Shown: piece by piece, positions 31,982 to 40,897 of the stretch
How the letters are laid out: every line of letters starts with the position of its first letter
Numbering within the stretch: position 1 is the stretch's first letter
From: Eubacterium aggregans
Lineage (GTDB): Bacteria > Bacillota > Clostridia > Eubacteriales > Eubacteriaceae
NCBI RefSeq assembly: GCF_900107815.1
Contig: NZ_FNRK01000016.1
Coordinates: 1 to 54,089 of the forward strand
DNA length: 54,089 nt
Direction of reading: 5' to 3'
Made by a program: the position numbers and the translations under genes
Notes under the pieces: generated by a model
What the model saw: the letters and a program-made list of their open reading frames with translations, nothing else
What the model was told of the DNA's origin: nothing
Databases searched by the model: none

Positions 31982-33184
31982 TTAATTAAAAACGCCCTTC
32001 GCTGTAAAGTCCTCAATTTCTGTGTCCGAATACCCCAGCTCCTTTAAAACCTCCTGGGTTTCTGCCCCCAGGGCTCTTCCCCCTTCGGTGTAGGATACCG
32101 GACAGGCCGATAGCTTAATGGGGCACCCCAGCTGCTTGAGGCGCACCTCCGGATGCTCCGGCATGGCGACCTCCACCACCATTTGACGGGCTTTAACATG
32201 GGCGTCGGTCAGCAGGGCATCGGGCAGGCTGAGTACCGGCTCCACGCACACATCCACCGGACCGAAGATGGCCTGCCATTCGTCTTGGGTCCTGGTCCTG
32301 AAAATTGCCCGGGCCTCGGCCTTTACAGCCGCCACATCCTCTGGCCAGACGGTCTTTTCCACCCAGTCCGGCCGGCCCATGCACTCACAGAAGCCCGCCC
32401 AAAACTGAGGTTCCAAGGACCCCACACTCATGTACTCACCATCAGCGGTTTCGTAAAAATCGTAGAGGCAGCCACCATTTAAGCGGGTGCCCTCCCGGGT
32501 GGGCCGCTCCCCAGATGCCAGGAAAGCCGTACCGTCCATGGCGTTAAAGGGAATGAGTCCATCGTACATGGCCACATCCACCCATTGGCCTTCTCCGGTA
32601 ACCGTCCGATGATGGACTGCCGCCAGAATGCCCACCACTGAATTCATGGAGCCCACCGAAAGATCCGCAATCTGCATATTGGTCAGCACCGGCCCCGTGG
32701 TTTCCCGGCCAGAGTAGGCCATATTCCCACTCCGGGCCAAATAGTTAATATCATGGCCCGCCCGGTGGCTCAGAGGGCCGTCCTGACCGTATCCCGTCAG
32801 GGAGCAATAAATCACGCGAGGATTTACCGCTTTTAAATCCTCGTAGCCCAGTCCCAGACGATCCATCACTCCTGGCCTGAATTGCTCGATGACGATGTCG
32901 TACTCCATAATCAGTTGTTTAATCATATGAACGGCTTCGGGTGTCTTAAGATTTAAAAACATGGAGCGTTTATTCCGTCCCAGCCAAGCTTGATTGGCAG
33001 ATATTCCCGTATTCTCCACCATCGGGGGATAATCTGCTACGATATCCGGCCGGCTGCCAGAGGCTACCTTAAGCACCTGGGCCCCCAGGTCTGCGAGCAT
33101 CAAGGTAGCATAGGGACCTGGTAAAAGTGTCGTAAAATCTAAAACCTTTAAATCCGATAAAGCGCCTGTATTATAACTCATCAT
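31982..33184 (-). CDS. CaiB/BaiF-family CoA transferase (family III)
   Basis: A 400-residue protein of typical length. LKVLDFTTLLPGPYATLMLADLG at the start, RSMFLNLKTPEA, the catalytic Asp in RAGHDINYLA, and EGQWVDVAMYDG. Family III enzymes move CoA between carboxylic acids (carnitine, oxalate, phenyllactate, bile acids); alpha-methylacyl-CoA racemases share the fold. Tandem ATGs follow GAGGG; the second (33181) has better spacing. It stands alone, 2 nt after the broken HD-GYP gene start on the same strand, with no acyl-CoA dehydrogenase nearby, so the substrate is unknown. Confidence 0.88.
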   Translation of the reverse strand: MMSYNTGALSDLKVLDFTTLLPGPYATLMLADLGAQVLKVASGSRPDIVADYPPMVENTGISANQAWLGRNKRSMFLNLKTPEAVHMIKQLIMEYDIVIEQFRPGVMDRLGLGYEDLKAVNPRVIYCSLTGYGQDGPLSHRAGHDINYLARSGNMAYSGRETTGPVLTNMQIADLSVGSMNSVVGILAAVHHRTVTGEGQWVDVAMYDGLIPFNAMDGTAFLASGERPTREGTRLNGGCLYDFYETADGEYMSVGSLEPQFWAGFCECMGRPDWVEKTVWPEDVAAVKAEARAIFRTRTQDEWQAIFGPVDVCVEPVLSLPDALLTDAHVKARQMVVEVAMPEHPEVRLKQLGCPIKLSACPVSYTEGGRALGAETQEVLKELGYSDTEIEDFTAKGVFN

Positions 33185-33344
33185 ATACCCTCACTTTTTA
33201 TACTAAAAAATTCATCCTTATCCCCACTTCCCCAGTATAACGGCCCAGCCGCCATTTGTAAATCCTTCTCTGGGATTTCTTCCTTTGTTCTCTGCCTTTT
33301 TCTGATGTATAATAAAAATAAGAAAATAAATGATTGGAAACGCC

Positions 33345-35195
33345 ATGACTGTACAAAGCAAGGAACAGATTTTAAAACACTATTTTGGGTACGATGCCTT
33401 CCGGCCCGGGCAGGCGGTCCTTATCGATGCGGTCCTCTCAGGGCGGGACGCCCTGGGGATCATGCCCACCGGAGCCGGAAAATCCCTGTGCTACCAGATT
33501 CCTGCCCTAATGCTTCCGGGACTGACCCTGGTGATCTCCCCCCTCATCTCCCTGATGAAGGACCAGGTGGGGGCCTTGGTTCAAAACGGTATCCCCGCGG
33601 CCTGCCTGAATTCCTCCCTAAGCAATGAGGAATACCGTCAAGCCTTGGAGGATGTAGACTCCGGCACCTGCCGGCTGCTTTACATCGCCCCGGAGCGTTT
33701 AATGGCCCAGGATTTCATGGCCTTCATCGCCGACCAAACCGTCAGTATGATTACTGTAGATGAGGCCCATTGTATTTCCCAATGGGGCCAGGATTTCCGC
33801 CCCGCCTATTTGGCCATTCCGGATTTTATCCAGAGCTTTGAGGCCCGCCCGGTGGTTTCCGCCTATACCGCCACGGCCACCGCCCAGGTCCAAGAGGATA
33901 TTGCCACCCTTTTAAATTTGGCGGAGCCCAAGCGCCTGGTCACCGGCTTCGATCGCCCGAACCTGAACTTCGAGGTCCATCACCCCGATAAAAAGCTGCC
34001 GGAGCTCCTCCGCCTGGTGGACAAGCGCCGGGATAAAAGCGGCATCATCTACTGTGCCACCAGAAAGCTGGTGGAGCAGGTGGCAGAGGCCCTGGTGGCC
34101 GATGGCGTTCCGGCAGTTCCCTACCACGCCGGTCTTTCCGATGAGGTCCGCCGCCGGAATCAGGATGCCTTCATCTACGATAAAAAGCCCGTGGTGGTGG
34201 CTACCAACGCCTTTGGTATGGGTATTGATAAATCCAACGTCTCCTATGTGATCCACTACAATATGCCCGGGGATATTGAAAGCTACTACCAGGAGGCGGG
34301 CCGTGCCGGCCGGGACGGGGAGCCGGCAGATTGCATTCTGCTCTACAGCCCCCAGGATGTGCGGACCCAGCAATTTTTCATCGCTCATTCCTTTACCGAA
34401 TCCGGGGATGCGGACCCCCAGGCCCTTCGGGCCCTGGACGAGGAACGCCTGAAAACCATGACCTTCTACTGCCACACCGAGGACTGCTTAAGGGGGTATA
34501 TGCTTCGGTACTTTGGGGAGGAGGCCCCGGCAGAATGCGGCCACTGCGGCAACTGCAATGCCGAAAAGGAAACCCTGGATATGACGGTACCCGCCCAGAA
34601 GATTTTTTCCTGTATCATCCGCACAGGCAGCCGCTTTGGGGCGAAGATGGTCATCGATGTCCTCCGGGGGAGTAGGAGCAAGCGCCTGTCGGATTTAGGC
34701 TTTGACACCCTCTCCACCTACGGCATCATGGCCGAGAACTCCGAAACCCGACTGCGCCAAATCATCCGCAGCCTGACGGGTTTGGGGTACATTGTCGTCG
34801 AGGAGGGACAATTTCCGGTGCTGCGCCTGAGCCAAAGGGCCCGTCCTATTCTCAAAGGGGAGGAAAGGCTGACCCTCACCCTGCCCGTAGAGCGTAAAAT
34901 CAGCCGGGCCAAAGACCGCAAAAAAGGAAAACGCAGGGGGAGCACCGATGCCCTTCATCCCGAGCTTTTCGAAATCCTTCGGGATCTGCGCAACCAGCTG
35001 GCCGAGGAACAGAGCGTGCCGGCCTATGTGATTTTCTCCAACGCCACCTTAACCGATATGTGTGCCGTCCTGCCCACCACCACCGAGGCCTTCCTGTCCG
35101 TCTCCGGTGTGGGCCAGGTGAAATGTGAGCGGTATGGGGATGCGTTTATGGCGGCCATCCGGGATTGGAAGCAGAACGGGGAAAGCCCTTCCTAA
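33345..35195 (+). CDS. recQ: ATP-dependent DNA helicase RecQ
   Basis: About 616 residues from the ATG at 33345; an in-frame ATG at 33330 would leave almost no leader after the TATAAT at 33308-33313. Motif 0 FGYDAFRPGQ, Walker A MPTGAGKSLCYQ, DEAH box VDEAHCISQWGQDFRP, motif VI QEAGRAGRDG; the RecQ zinc-binding region has Cys in YCHTEDCLRGYML...CGHCGNC; an RQC winged helix follows and a C-terminal HRDC domain (about 540-616, LRNQLAEEQSVPAYVIFSNATL). A 3'-5' helicase for recombination and repair, cytoplasmic. A monocistronic gene convergent with the eut operon. Confidence 0.95.
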   Translation: MTVQSKEQILKHYFGYDAFRPGQAVLIDAVLSGRDALGIMPTGAGKSLCYQIPALMLPGLTLVISPLISLMKDQVGALVQNGIPAACLNSSLSNEEYRQALEDVDSGTCRLLYIAPERLMAQDFMAFIADQTVSMITVDEAHCISQWGQDFRPAYLAIPDFIQSFEARPVVSAYTATATAQVQEDIATLLNLAEPKRLVTGFDRPNLNFEVHHPDKKLPELLRLVDKRRDKSGIIYCATRKLVEQVAEALVADGVPAVPYHAGLSDEVRRRNQDAFIYDKKPVVVATNAFGMGIDKSNVSYVIHYNMPGDIESYYQEAGRAGRDGEPADCILLYSPQDVRTQQFFIAHSFTESGDADPQALRALDEERLKTMTFYCHTEDCLRGYMLRYFGEEAPAECGHCGNCNAEKETLDMTVPAQKIFSCIIRTGSRFGAKMVIDVLRGSRSKRLSDLGFDTLSTYGIMAENSETRLRQIIRSLTGLGYIVVEEGQFPVLRLSQRARPILKGEERLTLTLPVERKISRAKDRKKGKRRGSTDALHPELFEILRDLRNQLAEEQSVPAYVIFSNATLTDMCAVLPTTTEAFLSVSGVGQVKCERYGDAFMAAIRDWKQNGESPS

Positions 35196-35204
35196 AAAAT
35201 ATGC

Positions 35205-35256
35205 AAAAAAGAACAAGAGACCGCCAGGATGATGGAAGACTGGTGGTCCGTTGTTC
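35205..35256 (-). terminator. Terminator of the eut operon
   Basis: On the minus strand a 17-pair stem (GAACAACGGACCACCAG pairing with CCTGGCGGTCTCTTGTTC, two mismatches) followed by TTTTTT. It closes the long minus-strand eut transcript just before the recQ stop codon. Confidence 0.8.
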
Positions 35257-35441
35257 TATGGATTTGGTGCGTTCCAGGTATTCCCTGGACGTATATGGGT
35301 TATGGAGGTGTGAATTCCACCCAAGGCTGCGGCGCTGTGATGGTGTGAGTATCACAGCACGCAAAGGATTGAGCACCATGTCAAAAGGAGCCCCGGGGCA
35401 GAGCATCGTCCTACCCCAAGGTCATTTGTTTACTGCCGCAA
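35257..35441 (-). other. Structured 3' untranslated region of the eut transcript
   Basis: 185 nt without a credible gene. On the minus strand it can form GCTGTGAT-N9-ATCACAGC (35334-35358), GTCCAGG-gaata-CCTGGAAC (35271-35290) and GGTGGAATTCACACC (about 35306-35320). The short frames here have no Shine-Dalgarno or family resemblance. Confidence 0.4.
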
Positions 35442-35882
35442 TTATTCCTGCTCCTGCCAATTGGCGGGATAGACAAAATAAGCATACCGCGCCTTGGAGG
35501 GGGTTTTAAAAAAGATATGGCTGCCCTTTGGAATATAAAGGATATCCCCAGGTCCCCCGGAGATGGTCCGGCCATCAATTTCAATTTCCAGCTCCCCATC
35601 GATGACCATATCGTATTCGTCATAGGTCAGGGTCCACTCAAAGCGGGTGTGATCCAGCTCCATGATTCCAGCCCCAATCCGCGGTGCCTCCTCCAGGGAC
35701 AGGATATCCCGCAGGCCAACCCCCGGAGTTTCCCCAAAGGGCTCACACTTTACGGTATCGGTTTTAACCTGGATAATACCGCTGGGGTCCTGGGTCTTTT
35801 GAAAGGACGCCGCCGACTGGCCAAACTGCTCCTTCATCACGCTTTCCACAATTTGTTTAATCAATGCTTCACTCAGATTCAT
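35442..35882 (-). CDS. eutQ: EutQ-like ethanolamine utilization cupin protein (acetate kinase-type)
   Basis: A 146-residue protein; its ATG overlaps the eutH stop (AATGA). Residues 1-22 form an amphipathic helix (LSEALIKQIVESVMKEQF) resembling a microcompartment targeting peptide; residues about 50-140 are the EutQ cupin barrel (ELDHTRFEWTLTYDEYDMVIDGE, IPKGSHIFFKTP). EutQ proteins have reported acetate kinase activity and assist compartment assembly. It is shorter than the enterobacterial EutQ (about 230), as usual in Firmicutes. Last gene of the eut operon. Confidence 0.85.
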   Translation of the reverse strand: MNLSEALIKQIVESVMKEQFGQSAASFQKTQDPSGIIQVKTDTVKCEPFGETPGVGLRDILSLEEAPRIGAGIMELDHTRFEWTLTYDEYDMVIDGELEIEIDGRTISGGPGDILYIPKGSHIFFKTPSKARYAYFVYPANWQEQE

Positions 35883-37120
35883 TCCTCTTCCTCCTGCTCG
35901 GTTTCCTGGGTTGCTTCAATTTTACTCAGCAGCTTCGGTGCCAGAGCATTGGCTAAAATAAGGGCTGTAATACCAGCCACCAGCTTTCCGACGATAACGG
36001 GGAAAATCATCTCCTGGTTCACCCCGGCGGTAAAGCCCAGGTGATCTCCAAAGACAAAGGCCGCAGATACGGCAAAGGCAACATTGAGGAGCTTTCCCTT
36101 TCCATTCATTTTATCCATGATGTTAAACATGGCAATATTATTGGCCAAACTGGCCACCAGGCCCGCCGAGCTGTTCTCGTCGATCCCCAGCTTTTGACCC
36201 ACCTTTTCCAGAGATTTTCCAAAGGTATCCGTGATCCACTTGACCATGGGAAATGCCCCAATTAACACAATGGCGATGGTCCCGCAGATCAACAAACCGG
36301 ATTCCAGGGGAATGACCCCAGCGGCATCCGGGGTGACCATAATATCCATTAAAGGGAAACGAATCCCGGTCATGTATTCAAAGACCGCTACCGCTGTAAA
36401 GAAGGTAATGACAGTCGTCACACCAGTTCCGAATTTATTAAAGCCACTGATCATTTTGGCGGGTTTAAACCATAGGCCAAGAACGATGAGCCCGGAAATG
36501 ATAATAACAGGAATCAGATTGACCAGAATGGTCCCAATATTCATTTTATAGGGGGTCAGATTCATGACCAGGCCACCGACAATACAACCGATGGGGATGG
36601 TAATCAGCCCTGCTAAAACCCCGGCACCCAGGTATGGGCGATCCTTCTTCTTAATAATGGAAAGGGCCACGGGGATGGTAAAGACGATGGTCGGGCCCAT
36701 CATCGTGCCCAGAATCAGGCCCGAGAAATTCCCAATGGTTTCATTAGCCGCCATATTCATGGCCAGGGGATACCCTCCCATGTCACAGGCCAGCAGTGTT
36801 GTGGCAAACATGGACGAATCCGCACCGACCAAGTTATAAACCGGCACCAATATAGGTTTTAGAATAATGGCAAGTACCGGTGCCGCCGCCACCACCCCGG
36901 CCATGGCCATGGCCAGGGGGCCCATGGCATTAAAGCCCTCTTCAAATTGTTCCCCATACCCCAGCTTGTTCCCCCGAATTTTATCGACGGCACCAACAAT
37001 CATGAAAATCATCATAATCATGATAATGACGGAGTTTACGGAAATATTTCCAATCCACTCCCCGATGCTTGACGTAAAGACATCGATATTTGTAATATTT
37101 TGCATCAATTCATTAAACAT
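35879..37120 (-). CDS. eutH: Ethanolamine transporter EutH
   Basis: A 413-residue polytopic membrane protein with about eleven hydrophobic segments and the expected EutH features (YGEQFEEGFNAMGPLAMAMAG, FATTLLACDMGGYPLAMNMA, FVFGDHLGFTAGVNQEMIFP). It mediates ethanolamine uptake, especially at low pH where free diffusion is poor. A short acidic tail (EQEEEE) ends in the overlap with eutQ. GAGAGGG precedes the ATG. Confidence 0.95.
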   Translation of the reverse strand: MFNELMQNITNIDVFTSSIGEWIGNISVNSVIIMIMMIFMIVGAVDKIRGNKLGYGEQFEEGFNAMGPLAMAMAGVVAAAPVLAIILKPILVPVYNLVGADSSMFATTLLACDMGGYPLAMNMAANETIGNFSGLILGTMMGPTIVFTIPVALSIIKKKDRPYLGAGVLAGLITIPIGCIVGGLVMNLTPYKMNIGTILVNLIPVIIISGLIVLGLWFKPAKMISGFNKFGTGVTTVITFFTAVAVFEYMTGIRFPLMDIMVTPDAAGVIPLESGLLICGTIAIVLIGAFPMVKWITDTFGKSLEKVGQKLGIDENSSAGLVASLANNIAMFNIMDKMNGKGKLLNVAFAVSAAFVFGDHLGFTAGVNQEMIFPVIVGKLVAGITALILANALAPKLLSKIEATQETEQEEEE

Positions 37121-37144
37121 TCTTTTATCCCTCTCTATTCTCCA

Positions 37145-37684
37145 TTACAATAAGGAATCCACCAGTGCTTCCGCTGGCCGCGGAATAACAGCGGTCTCCA
37201 CCAGCAGCTCATCTGACAAGTTGGCTGCGGATACTGCGGCCTTAACAGCGCCCACATCCCCGGTTAAGGTAACAAAGCCCTTGCCCCCAATGGCATAGCC
37301 GATCCGTACTTCCAGCAGCGTCACCTGGGCAGCCTTCACCGCTGTATCTGCGGCGGTGATGGCCGCCCCAATGGAATAAAATTCCAGGACGCCGATGGCC
37401 TCGGTCTCAACCACTTGTACCGTCCCCATCAGGGCTGGTACCAGCTGATCGTGGATATTGGGAATCAACAGTGTATTGACCACATAGGCCTCGCCCACAT
37501 GGATTCCCGCCTCCATGGATGCCCTGATTTCGCCCACATCCCCGGAAATCAGTACAATATATTTCCCGGGACATCCCGTGGATGCCCGAACCAGATCCAC
37601 CTGGGCGGCTTTCAGCATGGCATCCGTCGTTATTATGCCTCTGGCAATACTGGCCAGCTCAATCATTCCAAGTGCACGCTTCAT
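37145..37684 (-). CDS. pduT: PduT-like tandem-BMC shell protein with Fe-S cysteine
   Basis: A 179-residue protein made of two BMC domains (1-90 and 95-179: ALGMIELASIARGIITTDAML and AIGVLEFYSIGAAITAADTAV). Cys38 in STGCPGKYIV is at the exact position at which PduT trimers hold a [4Fe-4S] cluster in the central pore. It forms pseudohexameric trimers in the shell facet and is thought to pass electrons across the shell. Its gene overlaps the PduS-like gene by 4 nt, fitting a PduS-PduT partnership. Confidence 0.92.
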   Translation of the reverse strand: MKRALGMIELASIARGIITTDAMLKAAQVDLVRASTGCPGKYIVLISGDVGEIRASMEAGIHVGEAYVVNTLLIPNIHDQLVPALMGTVQVVETEAIGVLEFYSIGAAITAADTAVKAAQVTLLEVRIGYAIGGKGFVTLTGDVGAVKAAVSAANLSDELLVETAVIPRPAEALVDSLL

Positions 37685-39036
37685 CCCTGGGTACCTCCTT
37701 TTCCTTCAATGGTAATCCCATAATCTGTCACTTCCGTAACGGTGCCCGCCATACTGGCGTGGAGGTTAACCGATAGCCCTTCCTGGGCTTCACCAATTGG
37801 CTGCCCCAGGGCCACCACATCACCCACAGCTACAATGGGCCGGGCCGGACTGCCAATGTGTATCTTCAGGGGAATCCGAACCAGGGGCGGTGATAATTGG
37901 CCACATTCCCTGGGTTTTTGCCCTTCGTAAGCCTGCAAATTGATCCTGGCAATGAGCCGATGGGTGGGAATCCGACGATGGGCAATCATGGGGTGAACCC
38001 TTGGGTCCCGCCCCTTTTCAATGGTCAGTCCCCGTTCCCGAAGCTTTTCCTTAAAATAGCCGTTCATTCGACGGGGAGATAACCCCATGGGGCAGGCAAA
38101 CAGCTCACAAATCCCACAGTCACAGCAATTGACGGCACTCCCAAAGGCCCGAATAAAGGCGTCGTCCCCCAGGCTGTTTTCTTTAAAGGCGTGGCGCATG
38201 ACCTCGTGGGGCTTGACCCAATGGCCAATTAAGAACCGGGGACATAAATCCGTACACATCTGGCACTGGATACAGGCACTCAGGGCCTGACGCTTGATCC
38301 CCTGGATGGATGTCGTCCCCCGGCGCACCAGCTCATGGTTCCGGGGCAGAACCAATAGGTTGCCCAGGGTCTTGGTAACCACTGCCCCATCGATATCCCC
38401 AGAGTCCGTCAGAATGCGCCCCATCATGGGGCCACCTAAAAGAACGGCCATTTCCCCGGATTTCATTTTGGCCTGGGTCAGGCAGTCCTTAATGGGCGTC
38501 CCCAGGGGCACCTGGAGAAGGGTGGGGTTATCCACCTCTCCCACAACGGATAGTATTTTATGGGTCACTGGCTTTTCCTGGGTCGCATTCCAAACATCCA
38601 CCACGGTCCCCACATTATCCACCACAACACCGACATCCAGGGGCAGTCCCCGCTCTGGGACGATTCTGCCCAGCACTTCATACACCAGGCTCTGCTCATC
38701 ACCCGCCGGATAAAAGGGGGGAAGGGTCACTATTTCGATGGCAGCTTTAGCCTCTTTAATGGCTTTTTGAAGGCAGGCAATTTCTGCCACATAGCTTTCC
38801 TTAAGGGCAATAATCAAGCGCTTGGCACCCAGGGCCCAGCCAATGGCCTGGATCCCCTTGATGATTTTATCTGCCTCCTGGCGGCACAAATATTTATCGG
38901 TAGCAATGAGGGGCTCACATTCTACTGCATTGACGATAAAGCATTCTGCCGTGGCCCCAAGCTTAATGTGGGTCGGAAATCCTGCCCCGCCGGCACCAAC
39001 GACACCGGCCGCCTGCACTTCTTTCACTAAATCCAT
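37681..39036 (-). CDS. pduS: PduS-like / RnfC-like cobalamin reductase
   Basis: A 451-residue flavo-iron-sulfur protein of PduS length. The N-terminal VVGAGGAGFPTHIKL is the FMN/NADH-binding glycine loop of the RnfC/NuoF type; an SLBB-type region follows; two ferredoxin clusters are C255-x2-C-x2-C-x3-C265 (CIQCQMCTDLCP) and C304/305-x-C-x2-C310...C315; the C-terminal tail has a barrel-sandwich (biotinyl-like) region (VGDVVALGQPIGEA). It reduces cob(III)/cob(II)alamin, supplying the adenosyltransferase, and may exchange electrons with PduT. Overlaps pduT by 4 nt. Confidence 0.9.
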   Translation of the reverse strand: MDLVKEVQAAGVVGAGGAGFPTHIKLGATAECFIVNAVECEPLIATDKYLCRQEADKIIKGIQAIGWALGAKRLIIALKESYVAEIACLQKAIKEAKAAIEIVTLPPFYPAGDEQSLVYEVLGRIVPERGLPLDVGVVVDNVGTVVDVWNATQEKPVTHKILSVVGEVDNPTLLQVPLGTPIKDCLTQAKMKSGEMAVLLGGPMMGRILTDSGDIDGAVVTKTLGNLLVLPRNHELVRRGTTSIQGIKRQALSACIQCQMCTDLCPRFLIGHWVKPHEVMRHAFKENSLGDDAFIRAFGSAVNCCDCGICELFACPMGLSPRRMNGYFKEKLRERGLTIEKGRDPRVHPMIAHRRIPTHRLIARINLQAYEGQKPRECGQLSPPLVRIPLKIHIGSPARPIVAVGDVVALGQPIGEAQEGLSVNLHASMAGTVTEVTDYGITIEGKGGTQG

Positions 39037-39050
39037 GACATCCCCCTCTC

Positions 39051-39332
39051 TTATCCATCGCTTCGGTGAATTTCCATATCATCAATAATGCCAATGATGG
39101 CGGCATCCACGGGGCAATGGGAATCCTCTGCGGCACCCCGGGCGGAGCTGCCCCCAACGACAATGACCGTTTCTCCAATCCCTGCCCCAATGGTATCCAC
39201 AGCGACAAAGGGATCGCCCTGGCCCTTGCCGATTTCCACCTGATAGGGCTTGACCAGCATCAGCTTAAAGCCATTTAGCTTATCCATTTTTCGGGTGGCC
39301 CAAACACTGCCAATCACCTCTCCCACCTTCAT
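39051..39332 (-). CDS. eutN: EutN/CcmL-type microcompartment vertex protein
   Basis: A 93-residue protein; the ATG at 39332 after GAAGG is chosen over the longer start that overlaps the upstream gene. It starts MKVGEVIGSVWATRK and contains VDTIGAGIGETVIVVGGSSAR, the Pfam EutN_CcmL pattern. It forms pentamers that close the twelve vertices of the shell. Confidence 0.95.
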   Translation of the reverse strand: MKVGEVIGSVWATRKMDKLNGFKLMLVKPYQVEIGKGQGDPFVAVDTIGAGIGETVIVVGGSSARGAAEDSHCPVDAAIIGIIDDMEIHRSDG

Positions 39333-39336
39333 GGGG

Positions 39337-40050
39337 TTACCTTCTTTCGACGCTGAATTCACAGTCGTCGATAAATTCCTGGGCCATATCCGTTAAAATG
39401 GCATGGCCTGGAATATAGATAATTTGGGGTTTTTCCCGGTTGGCCTTCACAATATCTACCTCGGTGATAATATGCTTTTCGATGGTAGCCACCCTCGTTT
39501 CCCCTGGAATTTCCTTTGGGATTTCCTCTGGTCCCAAAGGAACTGGAGCGTCATTTTCCAGGCAGTGCATCAGCTCCACCCGGTCACAAACCTCCAGGCC
39601 CAGGGTCTTAAGACCATCCAGCTGCTTCTCAAAGAGCCTCCAATAGGGGCCCCGTTCACTTTGGGGGATGCTGAACAGCTGAATACCCTCCCGGGGAGCA
39701 ACAATTCGCTTCCCCAAAAGTAGGGCTGACATAATGGTCTCTACATAGGGACTTCCCCCGGTGCCAGCAGCCAGCTGGCCCACGGTGCTGCAGCGCAGTC
39801 CCTTTAAAATAATGCCCTCATAAGCCCCAAAATCCGTCCCCGGTTCTACAGAGACCTCCTCCAGGCAGTACTGCACCTCCAGGCGCGGGTCCGCCACTAC
39901 CGAAGGGCCACCGTCCCCCTGGGGATCGGTCAGAACCAGCCATCTGGGCTTCTGGGGTTCTTCCGCTTTTTTCTGAGCCGATGGCTCCGTTTCTGATAAT
40001 TGAGTGGCCACCCGGGCCATCACTTCTTCGATTAATTGATTGACGTCCAT
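39337..40050 (-). CDS. Firmicute eut-operon protein of unknown function, probable compartment cargo
   Basis: A 237-residue protein. Residues 2-18 (DVNQLIEEVMARVATQL) form an amphipathic helix like compartment targeting peptides, followed by a Pro/Glu/Lys linker (20-36) and a globular domain (YEGIILKGLRCSTVGQLAAG, SALLLGKRIVAPREG). A protein of this kind lies between eutJ and eutN in Firmicute eut operons and has no established activity as far as I know. Its stop overlaps the eutN start region closely (4 nt apart). Confidence 0.7.
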   Translation of the reverse strand: MDVNQLIEEVMARVATQLSETEPSAQKKAEEPQKPRWLVLTDPQGDGGPSVVADPRLEVQYCLEEVSVEPGTDFGAYEGIILKGLRCSTVGQLAAGTGGSPYVETIMSALLLGKRIVAPREGIQLFSIPQSERGPYWRLFEKQLDGLKTLGLEVCDRVELMHCLENDAPVPLGPEEIPKEIPGETRVATIEKHIITEVDIVKANREKPQIIYIPGHAILTDMAQEFIDDCEFSVERR

Positions 40051-40059
40051 TGTTTCTCC

Positions 40060-40884
40060 CTAAATCCTGCAATTCATGGCAATCCCCGTTGGTGTCACCA
40101 AAAAGGGATTCCGGGGCTTGACCGTGGGGATACCGGTTTCCCTTTCAATAACCCCTTCCATCCCCGTCAGACAGCAGGTTCCACCGCACAAATAGATGGC
40201 ATCGACACTGCGTCCCAGGGCGTATTGACAGATGATGCTGGCCATCTTTTCCACAACAGCCTTCACCACCGGTAAAATTTCCCGATGCCTTCCGTAATCC
40301 TGCTTGAGAATCTCTGCCTCCTCCATGGAGATATGGTAATTCCCAGCAAGGACCATGGAGAGATGGACGCCGCCAGTGGGTTCATCCTCAATATCTGTCA
40401 CGACACCGTCCTCAAAAAAGGCCAGCCCTGTGGTCCCACCGCCAATATCCACTACCAGACCATCCTTGATTTGGTAAAGGGCATTGGCCGCAGTGGGTTC
40501 ATCCAACACATTGGTCACCTCAAAGCCAGCCCCCTCGGCTACATAGCGGTGGGTTTTAACGCTGGACTCGGTTCCCGCCGGCATGGCAATGGCGCAGTTT
40601 AACAGCTCGCAGCCCAACCGCTCCTCTAATCGCGCCTTGAGGGCTTTTACGATATTCAGAGCTCCGATATAATCCACCACAATGCCATCCCTTAGGACCT
40701 GGGCCGCCTGCTTTTCACAGGCCACCGGCTCATTATCCTGATCCAGGACGACAATGACGATGTAGGCCGTCCCCAAATCCAGGCCAACCTTCAGCTGCTT
40801 TGGATCGATGGGGCCCTCCGGGGTGTGGGTGATGGATCGCTCGACACCACAAACATGCCGCTCAATCCGTTCTAAATCTAACAT
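40060..40884 (-). CDS. eutJ: EutJ chaperone-like protein (Hsp70/actin fold)
   Basis: A 274-residue protein; ATG at 40884 with AAGGAG upstream. Actin/Hsp70-type ATPase loops: VGLDLGTAYIVIVVLD (about 32-47), DIGGGTTGLAFFEDG (about 155-169) and IYLCGGTCCLTG (about 230). NVLDEPTAANALYQI is the DnaK-like connecting segment. EutJ is thought to help assembly or activity of eut enzymes; its exact role is not settled. Located between pduL and the unknown eut gene. Confidence 0.92.
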   Translation of the reverse strand: MLDLERIERHVCGVERSITHTPEGPIDPKQLKVGLDLGTAYIVIVVLDQDNEPVACEKQAAQVLRDGIVVDYIGALNIVKALKARLEERLGCELLNCAIAMPAGTESSVKTHRYVAEGAGFEVTNVLDEPTAANALYQIKDGLVVDIGGGTTGLAFFEDGVVTDIEDEPTGGVHLSMVLAGNYHISMEEAEILKQDYGRHREILPVVKAVVEKMASIICQYALGRSVDAIYLCGGTCCLTGMEGVIERETGIPTVKPRNPFLVTPTGIAMNCRI

Positions 40885-40897
40885 ACTCCATCTCCTT

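Noticed and set aside
33912-34475. 187-codon open frame antisense to recQ
   Set aside because: It lies wholly inside recQ, whose helicase motifs are all intact; the antisense product has no recognisable motif and no Shine-Dalgarno.
35257-35441. 6S RNA, tmRNA or riboswitch candidate
   Set aside because: None of the diagnostic sequence motifs was found; it sits as the 3' end of the eut operon before a terminator.
35165-35509. Plus-strand frame overlapping the recQ end and eutQ
   Set aside because: It has no family resemblance and spans the strong minus-strand terminator stem; more likely untranslated RNA.
35517-36044. 175-codon plus-strand frame across eutQ/eutH
   Set aside because: Shadow of two well-supported eut genes.
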